In this document: one piece after another, positions 1 through 8,101 of the stretch
Layout of the letters: each line of letters begins with the position of its first letter
How positions within the stretch are numbered: position 1 is the stretch's first letter
From: SCGC-AAA076-P13 sp964276145
GTDB taxonomy: Bacteria; Pseudomonadota; Gammaproteobacteria; Magnimaribacterales; D2472
DNA: 15,194 bases
Direction of reading: 5' to 3'
Assembly: GCA_964276145.1 (NCBI GenBank)
Contig: CAXYDN010000011.1
Location: forward strand, 1 to 15,194
Notes under the pieces: generated by a model
Databases searched by the model: none
Told to the model about the DNA's origin: nothing
What the model saw: the letters and a program-made list of their open reading frames with translations, nothing else
Made by a program: the position numbers and the translations under genes

Positions 1-749
1 AAAGGCCTTAAGTCTGGTGGTAATACTGGTAATACATCCATTATCATCCACTCAGGTCTATTTCCTGATTCATTAAATGCTTCAAGTAACTTTAATCTTT
101 TTGAAAGTTTCTTAAGCTTAGTTTCTGAATTAGTTTGAGGAATCTCTTCTCTAATCTCTCTTATTTCTTCATTTATATCAAGTTCTTCTAATAAGATTTT
201 AACTGCTTCGGCTCCCATACCGGCTGAAAACTCATCACCAAATTCTTCGTATTTTTCTACCCATTCTTCTTCAGTTAAAATTTGACCTTTCTCAAGCTCT
301 GTTAAGCCTGGATCAGTAACAATATAGCTTTCAAAATATAAAACTCTTTCTATTTCTCTTAATGTCGTATTTAAAAGCAGCCCTATTCTTGATGGTAATG
401 ATTTTAAGAACCATATATGAGCAACTGGAGCTGCTAAATCAATATGACCCATTCTTTCCCTTCTGACTTTTGCTAAAGTTACTTCAACTCCGCATTTTTC
501 ACAAACAACACCTCTGTGTTTCATTCGCTTGTACTTTCCACAAATACACTCGTAATCCTTTATAGGCCCAAATATTTTTGAACAAAAAAGACCGTCTCTT
601 TCAGGTTTAAATGTCCTGTAGTTAATTGTTTCTGGTTTTTTAACTTCTCCAAAAGACCAAGATTTGATTACTTGGGGAGATGCTAAGCCAGCAGATATAG
701 TTGTGAAATCATCCTGCCCTGTTTTTAACGAATTTAATAAGTCTCTCAA
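1..749 (-). CDS. rpoC: RNA polymerase subunit beta' (N-terminal part, cut by window edge)
   Basis: This is the first ~249 residues of the beta' subunit, which forms the catalytic clamp of RNA polymerase with RpoB. The translation aligns with E. coli RpoC from its first residues (MRDLLNSLK) through WSFGEVKKPETINYRTFKPERDG. The zinc-binding domain is intact, with C68, C70, C83 and C86 (CxC...CxxC), and the reading ends at the LPVLPPDLRP motif, where the window stops. The start is TTG (747-749): no ATG or GTG lies between it and the in-frame rpoB stop, and an AGGAG box lies 6 bases upstream. The gene is 9 bases downstream of rpoB and in the same frame, so it is surely co-transcribed and probably translated by the same ribosomes. 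Most of the protein, including the active-site NADFDGD motif, lies outside the window. Confidence 0.97.
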   Translation of the reverse strand, partial: MRDLLNSLKTGQDDFTTISAGLASPQVIKSWSFGEVKKPETINYRTFKPERDGLFCSKIFGPIKDYECICGKYKRMKHRGVVCEKCGVEVTLAKVRRERMGHIDLAAPVAHIWFLKSLPSRIGLLLNTTLREIERVLYFESYIVTDPGLTELEKGQILTEEEWVEKYEEFGDEFSAGMGAEAVKILLEELDINEEIREIREEIPQTNSETKLKKLSKRLKLLEAFNESGNRPEWMIMDVLPVLPPDLRP

Positions 750-755
750 TTTTAT

Positions 756-760
756 CTCCT
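756..760 (-). promoter_or_regulatory. Shine-Dalgarno site of rpoC, overlapping the rpoB stop
   Basis: AGGAG on the minus strand, 6 bases before the TTG start of rpoC. Its first two bases are the last two of the rpoB TAG stop codon (759-761). This supports the unusual TTG start and implies termination-reinitiation coupling between the two largest polymerase subunits. Confidence 0.8.
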
Positions 761-3700
761 AGTTTTCTGAATCTAATTCAAGGTTGATACCTAGTGATTT
801 AATTTCTTTACTAAGAACATTAAATGACTCTGGGATATTTGCATCCATTTCATAGCTTCCATCGACAATATTTTTATACATCTTAGTTCTACCAGAAACA
901 TCATCGGATTTTACTGTAAGCATTTCTTGTAATGTATAAGAAGCTCCATAAGCTTCAAGCGCCCAAACTTCCATCTCACCAAATCTTTGTCCACCAAATT
1001 GAGCTTTACCGCCAAGTGGTTGTTGAGTAACAAGACTGTATGATCCAGTAGATCTTGCATGCATTTTGTCATCAACCAAATGATTAAGTTTAATGATGTA
1101 CATGTAACCCACAGTAACTGGTCTATCAAATTTAGTTCCAGTTCGACCATCATATAAGGTGAATTGACCTGACTCAGGAAGATCAGCTAATTTTAATAAA
1201 TCTTTAACTTCACTTTCCTTGGCACCATCAAAAACCGGTGTTGCTATAGGAAGACCGTCTTTTAAATTATTTGCTAATTCTAATATTTCATTGTTATTAA
1301 AAGATGAGATATCTTCTTTATTAGCTGCATTTTTGTTATAAAGTTGATCTAAATAATTTTTAAGCTCTGCAGGTTTTGCATTAGCTTTTAGCATTGAATC
1401 TATCTTCTCTCCGATACCTTTAGCTGCACAACCCATATGAGTTTCTAAAACTTGTCCAACGTTCATCCTTGATGGGACACCAAGAGGATTTAAAACAATA
1501 TCAACTGGGTTTCCTTTATCATCATATGGCATATCCTCAACAGGCATAATCTCGGAGATAACACCTTTATTACCATGACGTCCAGCCATTTTATCGCCTG
1601 GCTGTATTCTTCTTTTGATAGCTAAATAGACTTTTACAATCTTAATAACTCCAGGAGCTAAATCATGTCCTCTAATGATTTTTGCTTTTTTCTCTTCAAA
1701 CCTAGTTTTAATATCTTTAACATATTCGTTATAGCTTTTTTCTGTATCTTCTATGACATCGTTTACATTATCAGCATCTGTTCTGATAGAAAATATATCG
1801 TTCAGTTCAAGCGATTCAAGTTTTTCTTGAGTAAGAGTTTCACCTTTCTTAACTCCATTGCCTTTGATTGCTTTTTTACCTTTAAGAAGTTCGCATAGTC
1901 TAGTTTTAGTTGCTTGCTCTACAACCGTTGCTTCATCATCTGCATCTTTTTTAGATTGATCTAAATGGTCTTGTTCAATTGCTTGAGTTCTTTCATCTTT
2001 TTCAACCCCATCCCTAGTAAAGACCTCAACACCGATAACTGTACCTTTTGAACTCGATCTTTGAGAAGTATCTTTCACATCTGAAGCTTTCTCACCAAAG
2101 ATAGCTCTTAGTAGTTTCTCTTCTGGTGAAAGTTGGGTTTCACCCTTTGGAGTAATTTTACCAACAAGTATATCCCCAGGGACAACTTCTGCTCCAACAT
2201 AAACAATTCCGCATTCATCTAATTTGTTTAAAGATCCTTCACCAACATTTGGTATGTCAGCAGTTATTTCTTCTGATCCTAGTTTTGTATCCCTTGCAAC
2301 ACATACTATTTCTTGAATATGAATAGATGTGAATCTATCCTCTCTGGCAACTTTTTCAGATATTAGAATTGAATCCTCAAAGTTATATCCATTCCATGGC
2401 ATAAATGCTATACGAATATTTTGTCCAAGTGCTAACTCTCCATTATCAACTGATGGTCCATCAGCTAGAACATCACCTGCTTTAACAGTATCTCCAATTT
2501 GAACAATAGGTCTTTGATTGATACATGTGTTTTGATTAGATCTTGTGTACTTAACAAGATTGTAAACATCTGATGCTGATTTTGATTTTTTGTCAGTAAC
2601 TCTAACAACAATTCTTGAAGCATCTACACTTTCAACGACCCCAGAGTTCTTAGCGACGATACACACTCCTGAATCTCTAGCAACAACTGATTCTAAGCCG
2701 GTTCCAACAAGGGGTTTTTCTGCCCTTAGAACTGGCACAGCTTGTCTTTGCATATTTGAACCCATTAGAGCTCTATTAGCATCATCGTGTTCTAAGAAAG
2801 GAATCAGAGATGCTGCAATTGATACAACCTGTTGAGGAGATACATCCATTAAATCGACTCTATCAGGTGACATTAATTCAAATTCACTCGCATGTCTTAC
2901 CGCAACAAGGTCATCAACAAACTTATTATTTTTATCAAGTGCTACATTGGCCTGAGCAATTACATGTTCAGCTTCATCAATAGCAGATAAATACATTATT
3001 TCATCAGTAACTTTCCCATTAACAACTTTTCTGTATGGTGTTTCTATGAATCCATATTGGTTTGTTCTGGAGTATGAAGCAAATGAATTAATCAAACCAA
3101 TATTTGGTCCCTCAGGAGTTTCAATTGGGCAAACTCTTCCATAATGAGTTGGATGGACATCTCTTACTTCAAATCCAGCTCTCTCTCTAGTAAGACCTCC
3201 AGGCCCTAATGCAGAGACTCTTCTTTTATGTGTGATTTCTGAAAGTGGGTTATTCTGATCCATGAATTGTGATAATTGACTGGATCCAAAAAATTCTTTA
3301 ATAGCCGCTGTTACTGGTTTTGCATTAATAAGATCCTGAGGCCCAAGTTCATCTGCTTCAGCCATACTTAGTCTTTCTCTCACTGCTCTTTCTACTCTTA
3401 TTAAACCAACTCTAAATTGATTTGCAGTCATTTCACCAACAGATCTGACTCTTCTGTTACCGAGGTGATCTATATCATCAACAATATCATGACCATCTCT
3501 TATGTTAACTATCCCTTTCATAACTTCGATGATGTCTTCTTTATCTAAGATGTGAGGGCTTTCTTTTTCAGAATCTAATTTTAATCTTCTGTTAAATTTC
3601 ATTCTTCCAACTTCAGAAAGATCATATCTTTCTTCATTGAAAAAGAGATTGTTAAATAGTGTTTCAGCTGAGTCTTTGGTTGGCGGCTCGCCAGGTCTCA

Positions 3701-4820
3701 TCATTCTGTATATCTCAACTAAAGCCTCAAGTCTGTTTGAAGTTGGATCTGCTCTAAGTGTATTAGATATATATGGACCCTTATCTAATTCATTAATAAA
3801 TAAACAAGAGATTTCATTTACATTATTTTCTTTTAGCGATTCAATTACAACTTCATCAATCTCAGTATTTGCAACAAAAAGAACTTCGCCAGTATCTTTG
3901 TTAAAGATATCTTTAGACAGAACTTTTCCAATTAAAAATTCATCAGCAAGAGTTATTTCACTTACTTTTGCATTAGATAATTCTTTAATATGTCTTGCAG
4001 TAATTCTTTTACCTGCCTCAACATATACTTTACTTTTAACTTTTAGATCAACTGGAAGCGTTTCACCCCTTAATCTCTCTGGAATTAAAGCAAGTTTTAC
4101 AGTATCTTTTTCTACTGTAAAGATATCCTCATCATAGAATTCTGAGAGAATCTCTTCTGTACCCATATCAAGGGCTCTAAGCATAATTGTTGCAGGAATT
4201 TTTCTTCTTCTATCAATTCTGCTAAATAAAATATCTTTTGGATCAAATTCAAAATCTAACCATGAACCTCTATAAGGTATGATTCTAGCTGAATATAAAA
4301 CTTTTCCTGAAGAATGGGTTTTTCCCTTATCATGATCATAAAAAACACCAGGCGATCTATGAAGCTGAGATACAACGACCCTTTCTGTTCCATTAACCAC
4401 AAATGATGCATCAGAAGTCATTAAAGGGACTTCGCCCATAAAGACTTCTCCCTCTTTAATATCCTTAACTTCTTTAAAATTTGATTCTCTATCATAAAGA
4501 ACTAGTTTTACTTTAATTCTTAATGGTGCTGAGTAAGAAAGTCCTTGAATAAGGCATTCTTGAACATCATAAGTATTTTTTCCAAGTTCGTAAGAAACAT
4601 ATTCAAGAGCAGCATTACCTGAAACACTTTTAATAGGAAATAGTGACTGGAATACTTCTTCTAGCCCTTGTTTCTTTCTAGCTTCAGGAGCCACATCAGC
4701 TTGTAAAAATTCAGAATAAGACTTGGTTTGGGTCTCAATTAAGTTAGGAAGATCCATAACCTTGGCAAAAGTGCCAAAGTTCTTTCTTATTCTTTTCTTT
4801 TCTGTATAGCTGTATGACAT
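759..4820 (-). CDS. rpoB: RNA polymerase subunit beta
   Basis: Catalytic beta subunit of DNA-dependent RNA polymerase, 1353 residues against 1342 in E. coli, complete. The N-terminus (SYSYTEKKRIRKNFG) and C-terminus (MYKNIVDG...FNVLSKEIKSLGINLEL) match the gammaproteobacterial type, and both lineage-specific insertions typical of that class appear present. The rifampicin region starts at G512; D521, H531 and S536, equivalent to E. coli D516, H526 and S531, are all wild type, so no target-site resistance is visible. The nucleotide-binding GDKMAGRHGNKG motif is near residues 1075-1086, with K1077 and K1085 matching E. coli K1065 and K1073. The ATG start is preceded by a weak AAAGGG box. Only 40 bases separate it from rplL, so it is probably transcribed as rplJL-rpoBC. 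Confidence 0.99.
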   Translation of the reverse strand: MSYSYTEKKRIRKNFGTFAKVMDLPNLIETQTKSYSEFLQADVAPEARKKQGLEEVFQSLFPIKSVSGNAALEYVSYELGKNTYDVQECLIQGLSYSAPLRIKVKLVLYDRESNFKEVKDIKEGEVFMGEVPLMTSDASFVVNGTERVVVSQLHRSPGVFYDHDKGKTHSSGKVLYSARIIPYRGSWLDFEFDPKDILFSRIDRRRKIPATIMLRALDMGTEEILSEFYDEDIFTVEKDTVKLALIPERLRGETLPVDLKVKSKVYVEAGKRITARHIKELSNAKVSEITLADEFLIGKVLSKDIFNKDTGEVLFVANTEIDEVVIESLKENNVNEISCLFINELDKGPYISNTLRADPTSNRLEALVEIYRMMRPGEPPTKDSAETLFNNLFFNEERYDLSEVGRMKFNRRLKLDSEKESPHILDKEDIIEVMKGIVNIRDGHDIVDDIDHLGNRRVRSVGEMTANQFRVGLIRVERAVRERLSMAEADELGPQDLINAKPVTAAIKEFFGSSQLSQFMDQNNPLSEITHKRRVSALGPGGLTRERAGFEVRDVHPTHYGRVCPIETPEGPNIGLINSFASYSRTNQYGFIETPYRKVVNGKVTDEIMYLSAIDEAEHVIAQANVALDKNNKFVDDLVAVRHASEFELMSPDRVDLMDVSPQQVVSIAASLIPFLEHDDANRALMGSNMQRQAVPVLRAEKPLVGTGLESVVARDSGVCIVAKNSGVVESVDASRIVVRVTDKKSKSASDVYNLVKYTRSNQNTCINQRPIVQIGDTVKAGDVLADGPSVDNGELALGQNIRIAFMPWNGYNFEDSILISEKVAREDRFTSIHIQEIVCVARDTKLGSEEITADIPNVGEGSLNKLDECGIVYVGAEVVPGDILVGKITPKGETQLSPEEKLLRAIFGEKASDVKDTSQRSSSKGTVIGVEVFTRDGVEKDERTQAIEQDHLDQSKKDADDEATVVEQATKTRLCELLKGKKAIKGNGVKKGETLTQEKLESLELNDIFSIRTDADNVNDVIEDTEKSYNEYVKDIKTRFEEKKAKIIRGHDLAPGVIKIVKVYLAIKRRIQPGDKMAGRHGNKGVISEIMPVEDMPYDDKGNPVDIVLNPLGVPSRMNVGQVLETHMGCAAKGIGEKIDSMLKANAKPAELKNYLDQLYNKNAANKEDISSFNNNEILELANNLKDGLPIATPVFDGAKESEVKDLLKLADLPESGQFTLYDGRTGTKFDRPVTVGYMYIIKLNHLVDDKMHARSTGSYSLVTQQPLGGKAQFGGQRFGEMEVWALEAYGASYTLQEMLTVKSDDVSGRTKMYKNIVDGSYEMDANIPESFNVLSKEIKSLGINLELDSEN

Positions 4821-4860
4821 AAATGCGCCCTTTTAATTTATATTTATATGTTTTATGGTT

Positions 4861-5241
4861 TTATTTAAGTTCAGCTGTTGCACCTGCTTCAGTTAACTGA
4901 GTAACCATAGCTTCTGCATCATCTTTACTTGCACCTTCTTTTACAGTACTAGGTGCGCCATCAACCATATCTTTAGCTTCTTTTAATCCAAGACCAGTTA
5001 TTGCTCTTACAGCTTTAATAACTTGAACTTTTTGATCACCAGCTGCACTTAATACAACATCAAATGCATCTTTTTCTTCTTCTGCTGGAGCATCACCACC
5101 ACCTGCTGCAGCTGGTGCTGCTGCAACTGCTGCTGCTGCTGTTACACCAAATTTTTCTTCAATATCTGAAATAAGATCTACTAGATCCATAACTGACATC
5201 TCTTCTATAGCTTTTAAAATATCCTCTTTACTAGTTGCCAT
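4861..5241 (-). CDS. rplL: 50S ribosomal protein L7/L12
   Basis: Stalk protein of the large ribosomal subunit; it recruits translational GTPases such as EF-Tu and EF-G. It has 126 residues, slightly longer than the E. coli 121. The N-terminal dimerisation/L10-binding helices span about 1-33 (MSVMDLVDLISDIEEKFGV). An Ala/Gly/Pro-rich hinge (about 34-52) follows, and the C-terminal domain carries the conserved KVQVIKAVRAITGLGLKEAKDMVDGAP segment in two adjoining parts (residues about 71-97). The start is ATG with AGGAG 7 bases upstream (5249-5253). It follows rplJ by 18 bases, the usual stoichiometric partner. The run of GCT/GCA alanine codons encoding the hinge is normal for the family and is not a repeat element. 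Confidence 0.98.
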   Translation of the reverse strand: MATSKEDILKAIEEMSVMDLVDLISDIEEKFGVTAAAAVAAAPAAAGGGDAPAEEEKDAFDVVLSAAGDQKVQVIKAVRAITGLGLKEAKDMVDGAPSTVKEGASKDDAEAMVTQLTEAGATAELK

Positions 5242-5259
5242 TCTAATTCTCCTTATAAT

Positions 5260-5790
5260 TTAGGCTGAAGCCTGTTTTTTGTCTTGAACTGCTGATAAAA
5301 CCCTAGCAAGCTTACTTGGAACTTCATTTAATAAAGTTGCAAATTTACTCACTGGAGCTTGCAACACATTTGCAATAAGGCCATAAGCCTCATCTTTAGA
5401 TGGAAGGCTAGCTAGAATATCTATCTGACCACCATCAAGTAATTGACCCTCAACAACCAAAGCTTTGATTTCTAAATTATCAAAGTTTTTAGCATAAGTT
5501 TTGAGCAATTTTGCAGCTGCACCTGGCTCTTCAAATGAAAAAGCAAATAATGAAGGTCCTACAAGCACTTCGTCAGAACAACCAAAATCAGTACCTTCAA
5601 ATGCCAATTTAGCAAGTGAATTCTTAATTATCTGAATATGGATACCTGATTGAGTAGCTTTTTGCCTTACCTCAGATAGCTCACTGACCTTAAGGCCCCT
5701 AGCATCTGAGATAACTAAAGATGATGCATTAGATGCAACTTCTTTAACTTCACCTACAATTCTTTCTTTTTCACTTTTCGATAACGCCAC
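5260..5790 (-). CDS. rplJ: 50S ribosomal protein L10
   Basis: L10 anchors L7/L12 dimers to 23S rRNA and, as L10(L12)n, represses its own mRNA in proteobacteria. I place the start at GTG 5788-5790, giving 176 residues beginning ALSKSEKERIVGEV. This matches the E. coli start (ALNLQDKQAIVAEV), and AGGAG lies exactly 7 bases upstream. The reading frame is open further, to 5838, but that extension would run through structured leader RNA and adds residues unlike any L10 I know. Conserved parts are SDARGLKVSELSEVR, the KNSLAKLAFEGT segment, and PGAAAKLLKTYAKN with the following EIKALVVEGQ. The C-terminal helix that binds L7/L12 is present and ends in a lysine/alanine-rich tail. It is followed by rplL. 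Confidence 0.95.
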   Translation of the reverse strand: MALSKSEKERIVGEVKEVASNASSLVISDARGLKVSELSEVRQKATQSGIHIQIIKNSLAKLAFEGTDFGCSDEVLVGPSLFAFSFEEPGAAAKLLKTYAKNFDNLEIKALVVEGQLLDGGQIDILASLPSKDEAYGLIANVLQAPVSKFATLLNEVPSKLARVLSAVQDKKQASA

Positions 5791-5797
5791 AGCAATT

Positions 5798-5802
5798 CTC
5801 CT
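5798..5802 (-). promoter_or_regulatory. Shine-Dalgarno site deciding the rplJ GTG start
   Basis: AGGAG on the minus strand, 7 bases from the GTG at 5788-5790. It sits directly after a GCC-GAAA-GGC hairpin, a layout that would let leader folding control access to the ribosome-binding site. Confidence 0.75.
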
Positions 5803-5946
5803 GTTTAAGCCTTTCGGCCATTCGGCGACAAATTGCAAAATTACAATTTGAACACCACCTACGTAGGAAATTAAGTCTTTCGACGCCTACGGTCTTTGAC
5901 GGCTGCGTAAACGCAACTATCTAACCTTGCAAATTCTTACAAGGTT
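5803..5946 (-). ncRNA. L10 ribosomal protein leader (autoregulatory mRNA element)
   Basis: The 161-base gap between rplA and rplJ is more GC-rich and structured than its surroundings. Read on the minus strand it contains a 7-bp hairpin AACCTTG/CAAGGTT (5923-5946), then TGCG-TTTA-CGCA, then GCCGTCAAAGACCGTAGG. That last stretch pairs through CGTAGG (5886-5891) with CCTACG (5862-5867), followed by TAGGTGGTG. This GUCAAAGACCGUAGG...CCUACG pattern is the signature I know from gammaproteobacterial L10 leaders, where L10(L12)n binds and lowers translation of rplJ-rplL. Downstream are a perfect 7-bp hairpin CAAATTG/CAATTTG and a GCC-GAAA-GGC tetraloop just before the AGGAG box. Exact ends and the transcription start are not determined; I found no convincing promoter in it. 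Confidence 0.8.
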
Positions 5947-5951
5947 AAAAC

Positions 5952-6644
5952 TTATACCAACTCTGAGGAATTTATTTTTATACCAGGTCCCATTGTGCTA
6001 CTAAGCGCAATATTACCTATATAAACTCCTTTTGCAGATGCTGGTTTTAATTTTCTTAATTCTTCCAATAATGCAGATGCATTAGCTTTAATCTTATCTA
6101 TATCAAATGATACTTTGCCAATACTTCCATGAATAATTCCATTCTTATCTGTTCTAAATCTAACTTGGCCAGCTTTTGCATTGTTGACAGCAGTAGCTAC
6201 GTCATCTGTAACTGTTCCTGTTTTAGGATTTGGCATTAACCCCTTTGGGCCTAAAACCTGTCCAAGCTTACCAACAACTTTCATCGCGCCATTAGTAGAT
6301 ATAACAACATCAACATTAATTTCCTCTTTAGAAAATTTTTCTGCTAAATCATCCATACCTATGTGCTCAGCTCCTGCAGCTTTTGCGGCATCTGCTTGAT
6401 CACCATCTGCAAAAACGGCAACAGTTACAGCTTTACCTAAACTGTTTGGAAGCGTGACAGCACCTCTAACATTCTGATCAGATTTATTAGGATCAACACC
6501 CAATCTAATAGCTATATCTACAGATTCTTCAAATTTTTCAGATTTAACTGACTGCATTATCTCTAACGCATCAGATAATGAATATATTTTCTCTGGATCT
6601 ACTTTTTCTATAATAATTTTTTGCTTCTTAGTCAATTTACTCAT
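5952..6644 (-). CDS. rplA: 50S ribosomal protein L1
   Basis: L1 forms the mobile L1 stalk on 23S rRNA near the E site and helps release deacylated tRNA; in E. coli it also represses translation of the L11 operon. It has 230 residues against 234 in E. coli. Recognised segments are FEESVDIAIRLGVDPNKSDQ, the RGAVTLPN motif, and the interior domain GKLGQVLGPKGLMPNPKTGT with VRFRTDKNGIIHGSIGK after it. The end (GVYIGNIALSSTMGPGI) is also typical. Its ATG overlaps the rplK stop in an ATGA, so translation is coupled to L11. It is followed by the L10 leader rather than by a recognisable intrinsic terminator. Confidence 0.98.
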   Translation of the reverse strand: MSKLTKKQKIIIEKVDPEKIYSLSDALEIMQSVKSEKFEESVDIAIRLGVDPNKSDQNVRGAVTLPNSLGKAVTVAVFADGDQADAAKAAGAEHIGMDDLAEKFSKEEINVDVVISTNGAMKVVGKLGQVLGPKGLMPNPKTGTVTDDVATAVNNAKAGQVRFRTDKNGIIHGSIGKVSFDIDKIKANASALLEELRKLKPASAKGVYIGNIALSSTMGPGIKINSSELV

Positions 6645-7069
6645 AAATCTACCTCAACTCCCATGCTTCTTGCTGTACCAGCAATAATTAATACGGCAGC
6701 ATCTATATCATTTGAATTTAGATCTGGCTCTTTTTGTTTAGCTATATCTTCTAATTGGGCTCTTGTTAGCTTGCCAACTTTTTCTCTATTTGGCTCACCG
6801 CTGCCTTTTGGTATTCCTAAAGCCTTTTTAATTAGTACAGCTGCTGGCGGTGTTTTTACTATAAATGTAAATGATTTATCCTCATATACAGTGATAACAA
6901 CTGGCAATGGCAATCCTTTTTCTGCATTTTGTGTTTCTGCATTAAAGGCATTACAAAAATCCATGATATTAACACCCACTTGACCAAGAGCAGGACCAAC
7001 AGGTGGACTTGGATTCGCTCCGCCAGCTGGGATTTGTAATTTAAGTATGTTTGCTACTTTTTTTGCCAT
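6641..7069 (-). CDS. rplK: 50S ribosomal protein L11
   Basis: L11 binds the GTPase-associated centre of 23S rRNA together with the L10 stalk, and is the site through which uncharged tRNA signals to RelA in E. coli. It has 142 residues, the same as E. coli. The N-terminal domain shows LQIPAGGANPSPPVGPALGQ and GVNIMDFCNAFN, the proline-rich segment where thiostrepton-type antibiotics bind. The rRNA-binding C-terminal domain shows KTPPAAVLIKKALG and ends in GTARSMGVEV. The ATG overlaps the last base of the nusG TAA stop (TAATG), and rplA overlaps its own end by 4 bases, so nusG-rplK-rplA appears translationally coupled. Confidence 0.99.
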   Translation of the reverse strand: MAKKVANILKLQIPAGGANPSPPVGPALGQVGVNIMDFCNAFNAETQNAEKGLPLPVVITVYEDKSFTFIVKTPPAAVLIKKALGIPKGSGEPNREKVGKLTRAQLEDIAKQKEPDLNSNDIDAAVLIIAGTARSMGVEVDL

Positions 7070-7596
7070 TATGTTTTCTCTATTTGCATAAATTCAAGAT
7101 CAACCGGAGTTGCTCTTCCTAAAATTTGAACTGAAACTTTTACCATGTTTCTCTCGTAATCAACGTTTTCTACAACTCCATTAAAGTCATTAAATGGACC
7201 ATCGCAAACTCTTACTACCTCACCTGGCTCATAAATAGTTTTTGGAGCAGGAGCATCTTCACCAACTTCAATTCTATTAATTATGTTATTAACGTCATCT
7301 TCAGATATTGGCAAAGGTCTGTCTTTTGTTCCTCCGACAAAACCGGACACTCTTGGAGTTGATTGAACCAATTGCCATGAGTCATCTTCAAGAAGCATTT
7401 GAATTAATATGTATCCAGGGAAAAATTTTCTTTCAGTAGTTTTTTTTGATCCACCTTTTAGCTCGACTATTTGTTCGGTAGGAATAAGAATTTCTCCGAA
7501 TTTATCTGATAAATTGTTTAACTCTATTTTTTCTTCGAGAGCTATTTTTACTTTTTGCTCATAGCCTGAATAAGCTTGTATTACGTACCAATCCAT
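7069..7596 (-). CDS. nusG: Transcription termination/antitermination factor NusG
   Basis: NusG binds the RNA polymerase clamp through its NGN domain and links it to Rho or to ribosomal protein S10 through its KOW domain. It has 175 residues, close to E. coli (181). The NGN domain spans about 1-115, with WYVIQAYSGYEQKVK at the start, FFPGYILIQM near 59-68 and TPRVSGFVGG. The C-terminal KOW domain starts at about YEPGEVVRVCDGPFNDFNGV and ends in PVDLEFMQIEK. The gene begins 3 bases after the secE stop, the usual secE-nusG pairing, and its TAA stop overlaps the rplK start codon. Confidence 0.98.
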   Translation of the reverse strand: MDWYVIQAYSGYEQKVKIALEEKIELNNLSDKFGEILIPTEQIVELKGGSKKTTERKFFPGYILIQMLLEDDSWQLVQSTPRVSGFVGGTKDRPLPISEDDVNNIINRIEVGEDAPAPKTIYEPGEVVRVCDGPFNDFNGVVENVDYERNMVKVSVQILGRATPVDLEFMQIEKT

Positions 7597-7599
7597 GAT

Positions 7600-7962
7600 T
7601 TAACCTAGAACCAGTTTAGTTAAAAAAGTTAAAAGAGATTCCAGAGCCCAAAAAAATAAACACAGAACAACAATAGATGCAAAAACTACTAAGAATGTTT
7701 GCGTTGTTTCTATGCGAGTTGGCCAAACTACTCTTCTTATTTCTGTTCTTGATTCCTTCATGAGCTTGATAGCGTTTGAACCAAAACTTGTGACAGACAA
7801 AATGCCGAGTCCAATAATGAAAAGGAATACAACTCCCAGCACTCTATAGAGAAAAGCAAACTCAACAAAGTAGCTATTACCAATTACAGCAGCAGAAAAT
7901 ACTGCTAATGCGGCAAACCACTTTATATTATCTACCATTTTTGAAGCTGATTCTTTAGCCAT
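7600..7962 (-). CDS. secE: Preprotein translocase subunit SecE
   Basis: SecE is the clamp-like inner-membrane subunit of the SecYEG channel. I set the start at ATG 7960-7962, giving 120 residues (E. coli 127). An AGGA box lies a few bases upstream. The frame is open to 8022, but that extension would be encoded by the 3' half of tRNA-Trp and is rejected. Three membrane segments are visible at about residues 15-33, 41-58 and 90-110, as in the three-helix E. coli form. The conserved amphipathic segment ESRTEIRRVVWPTRIET (about 70-86, with WPTR 80-83) precedes the last helix. It is 30 bases downstream of tRNA-Trp, so the tRNA is probably cut out of the same transcript. Confidence 0.96.
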   Translation of the reverse strand: MAKESASKMVDNIKWFAALAVFSAAVIGNSYFVEFAFLYRVLGVVFLFIIGLGILSVTSFGSNAIKLMKESRTEIRRVVWPTRIETTQTFLVVFASIVVLCLFFWALESLLTFLTKLVLG

Positions 7963-7992
7963 ATATTTCCTATTTCGGCTGCAAGTTAAACT

Positions 7993-8068
7993 TGGCAGGC
8001 CAGGAGGGTCTCGAACCCACAACCCCCGGTTTTGGAGACCGGTACTCTACCAATTGAGCTACTGGCCT
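7993..8068 (-). tRNA. tRNA-Trp (CCA)
   Basis: A full cloverleaf can be folded on the minus strand. The acceptor is AGGCCAG/CTGGCCT, the D arm GCTC/GAGT, the anticodon arm CCGGT/ACCGG with loop CTCCAAA (anticodon CCA at 8033-8035), and the T arm GTGGG/CCCTC with loop TTCGAGA. G73 and the CCA end are encoded. It measures 76 bases. It sits between tuf and secE, the place where many gammaproteobacteria other than enterics have trnW. Confidence 0.97.
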
Positions 8069-8101
8069 AAAACTAATTTTCATATTCCTTAGAGACAAGT
8101 A

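Noticed and set aside
3195..3287. Possible rifampicin-resistance changes in RpoB
   Set aside because: The key positions D521, H531 and S536 are wild type; the only change noted against E. coli in the core segment is V535 for Ile, a conservative difference.
3637..4137. 166-codon open frame on the plus strand inside rpoB
   Set aside because: It is wholly antisense to conserved RpoB coding sequence, and its translation shows no domain or signal I know. It is the longest of several such chance frames in the block, along with those at 1665-1898, 2590-2835, 6181-6399 and 8362-8757.
5095..5145. GCT/GCA triplet run looking like a short tandem repeat
   Set aside because: It encodes the alanine-rich hinge of L7/L12, which is normal for the family.
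5791..5838. 16-residue N-terminal extension of L10 starting at an upstream ATG
   Set aside because: It would be encoded by the leader hairpins and has no ribosome-binding site, while the GTG at 5788-5790 has AGGAG at ideal distance and matches the family's N-terminus.
7963..8022. 20-residue N-terminal extension of SecE
   Set aside because: It is encoded by the 3' half of tRNA-Trp; the internal ATG at 7960-7962 has a ribosome-binding site and the expected length.
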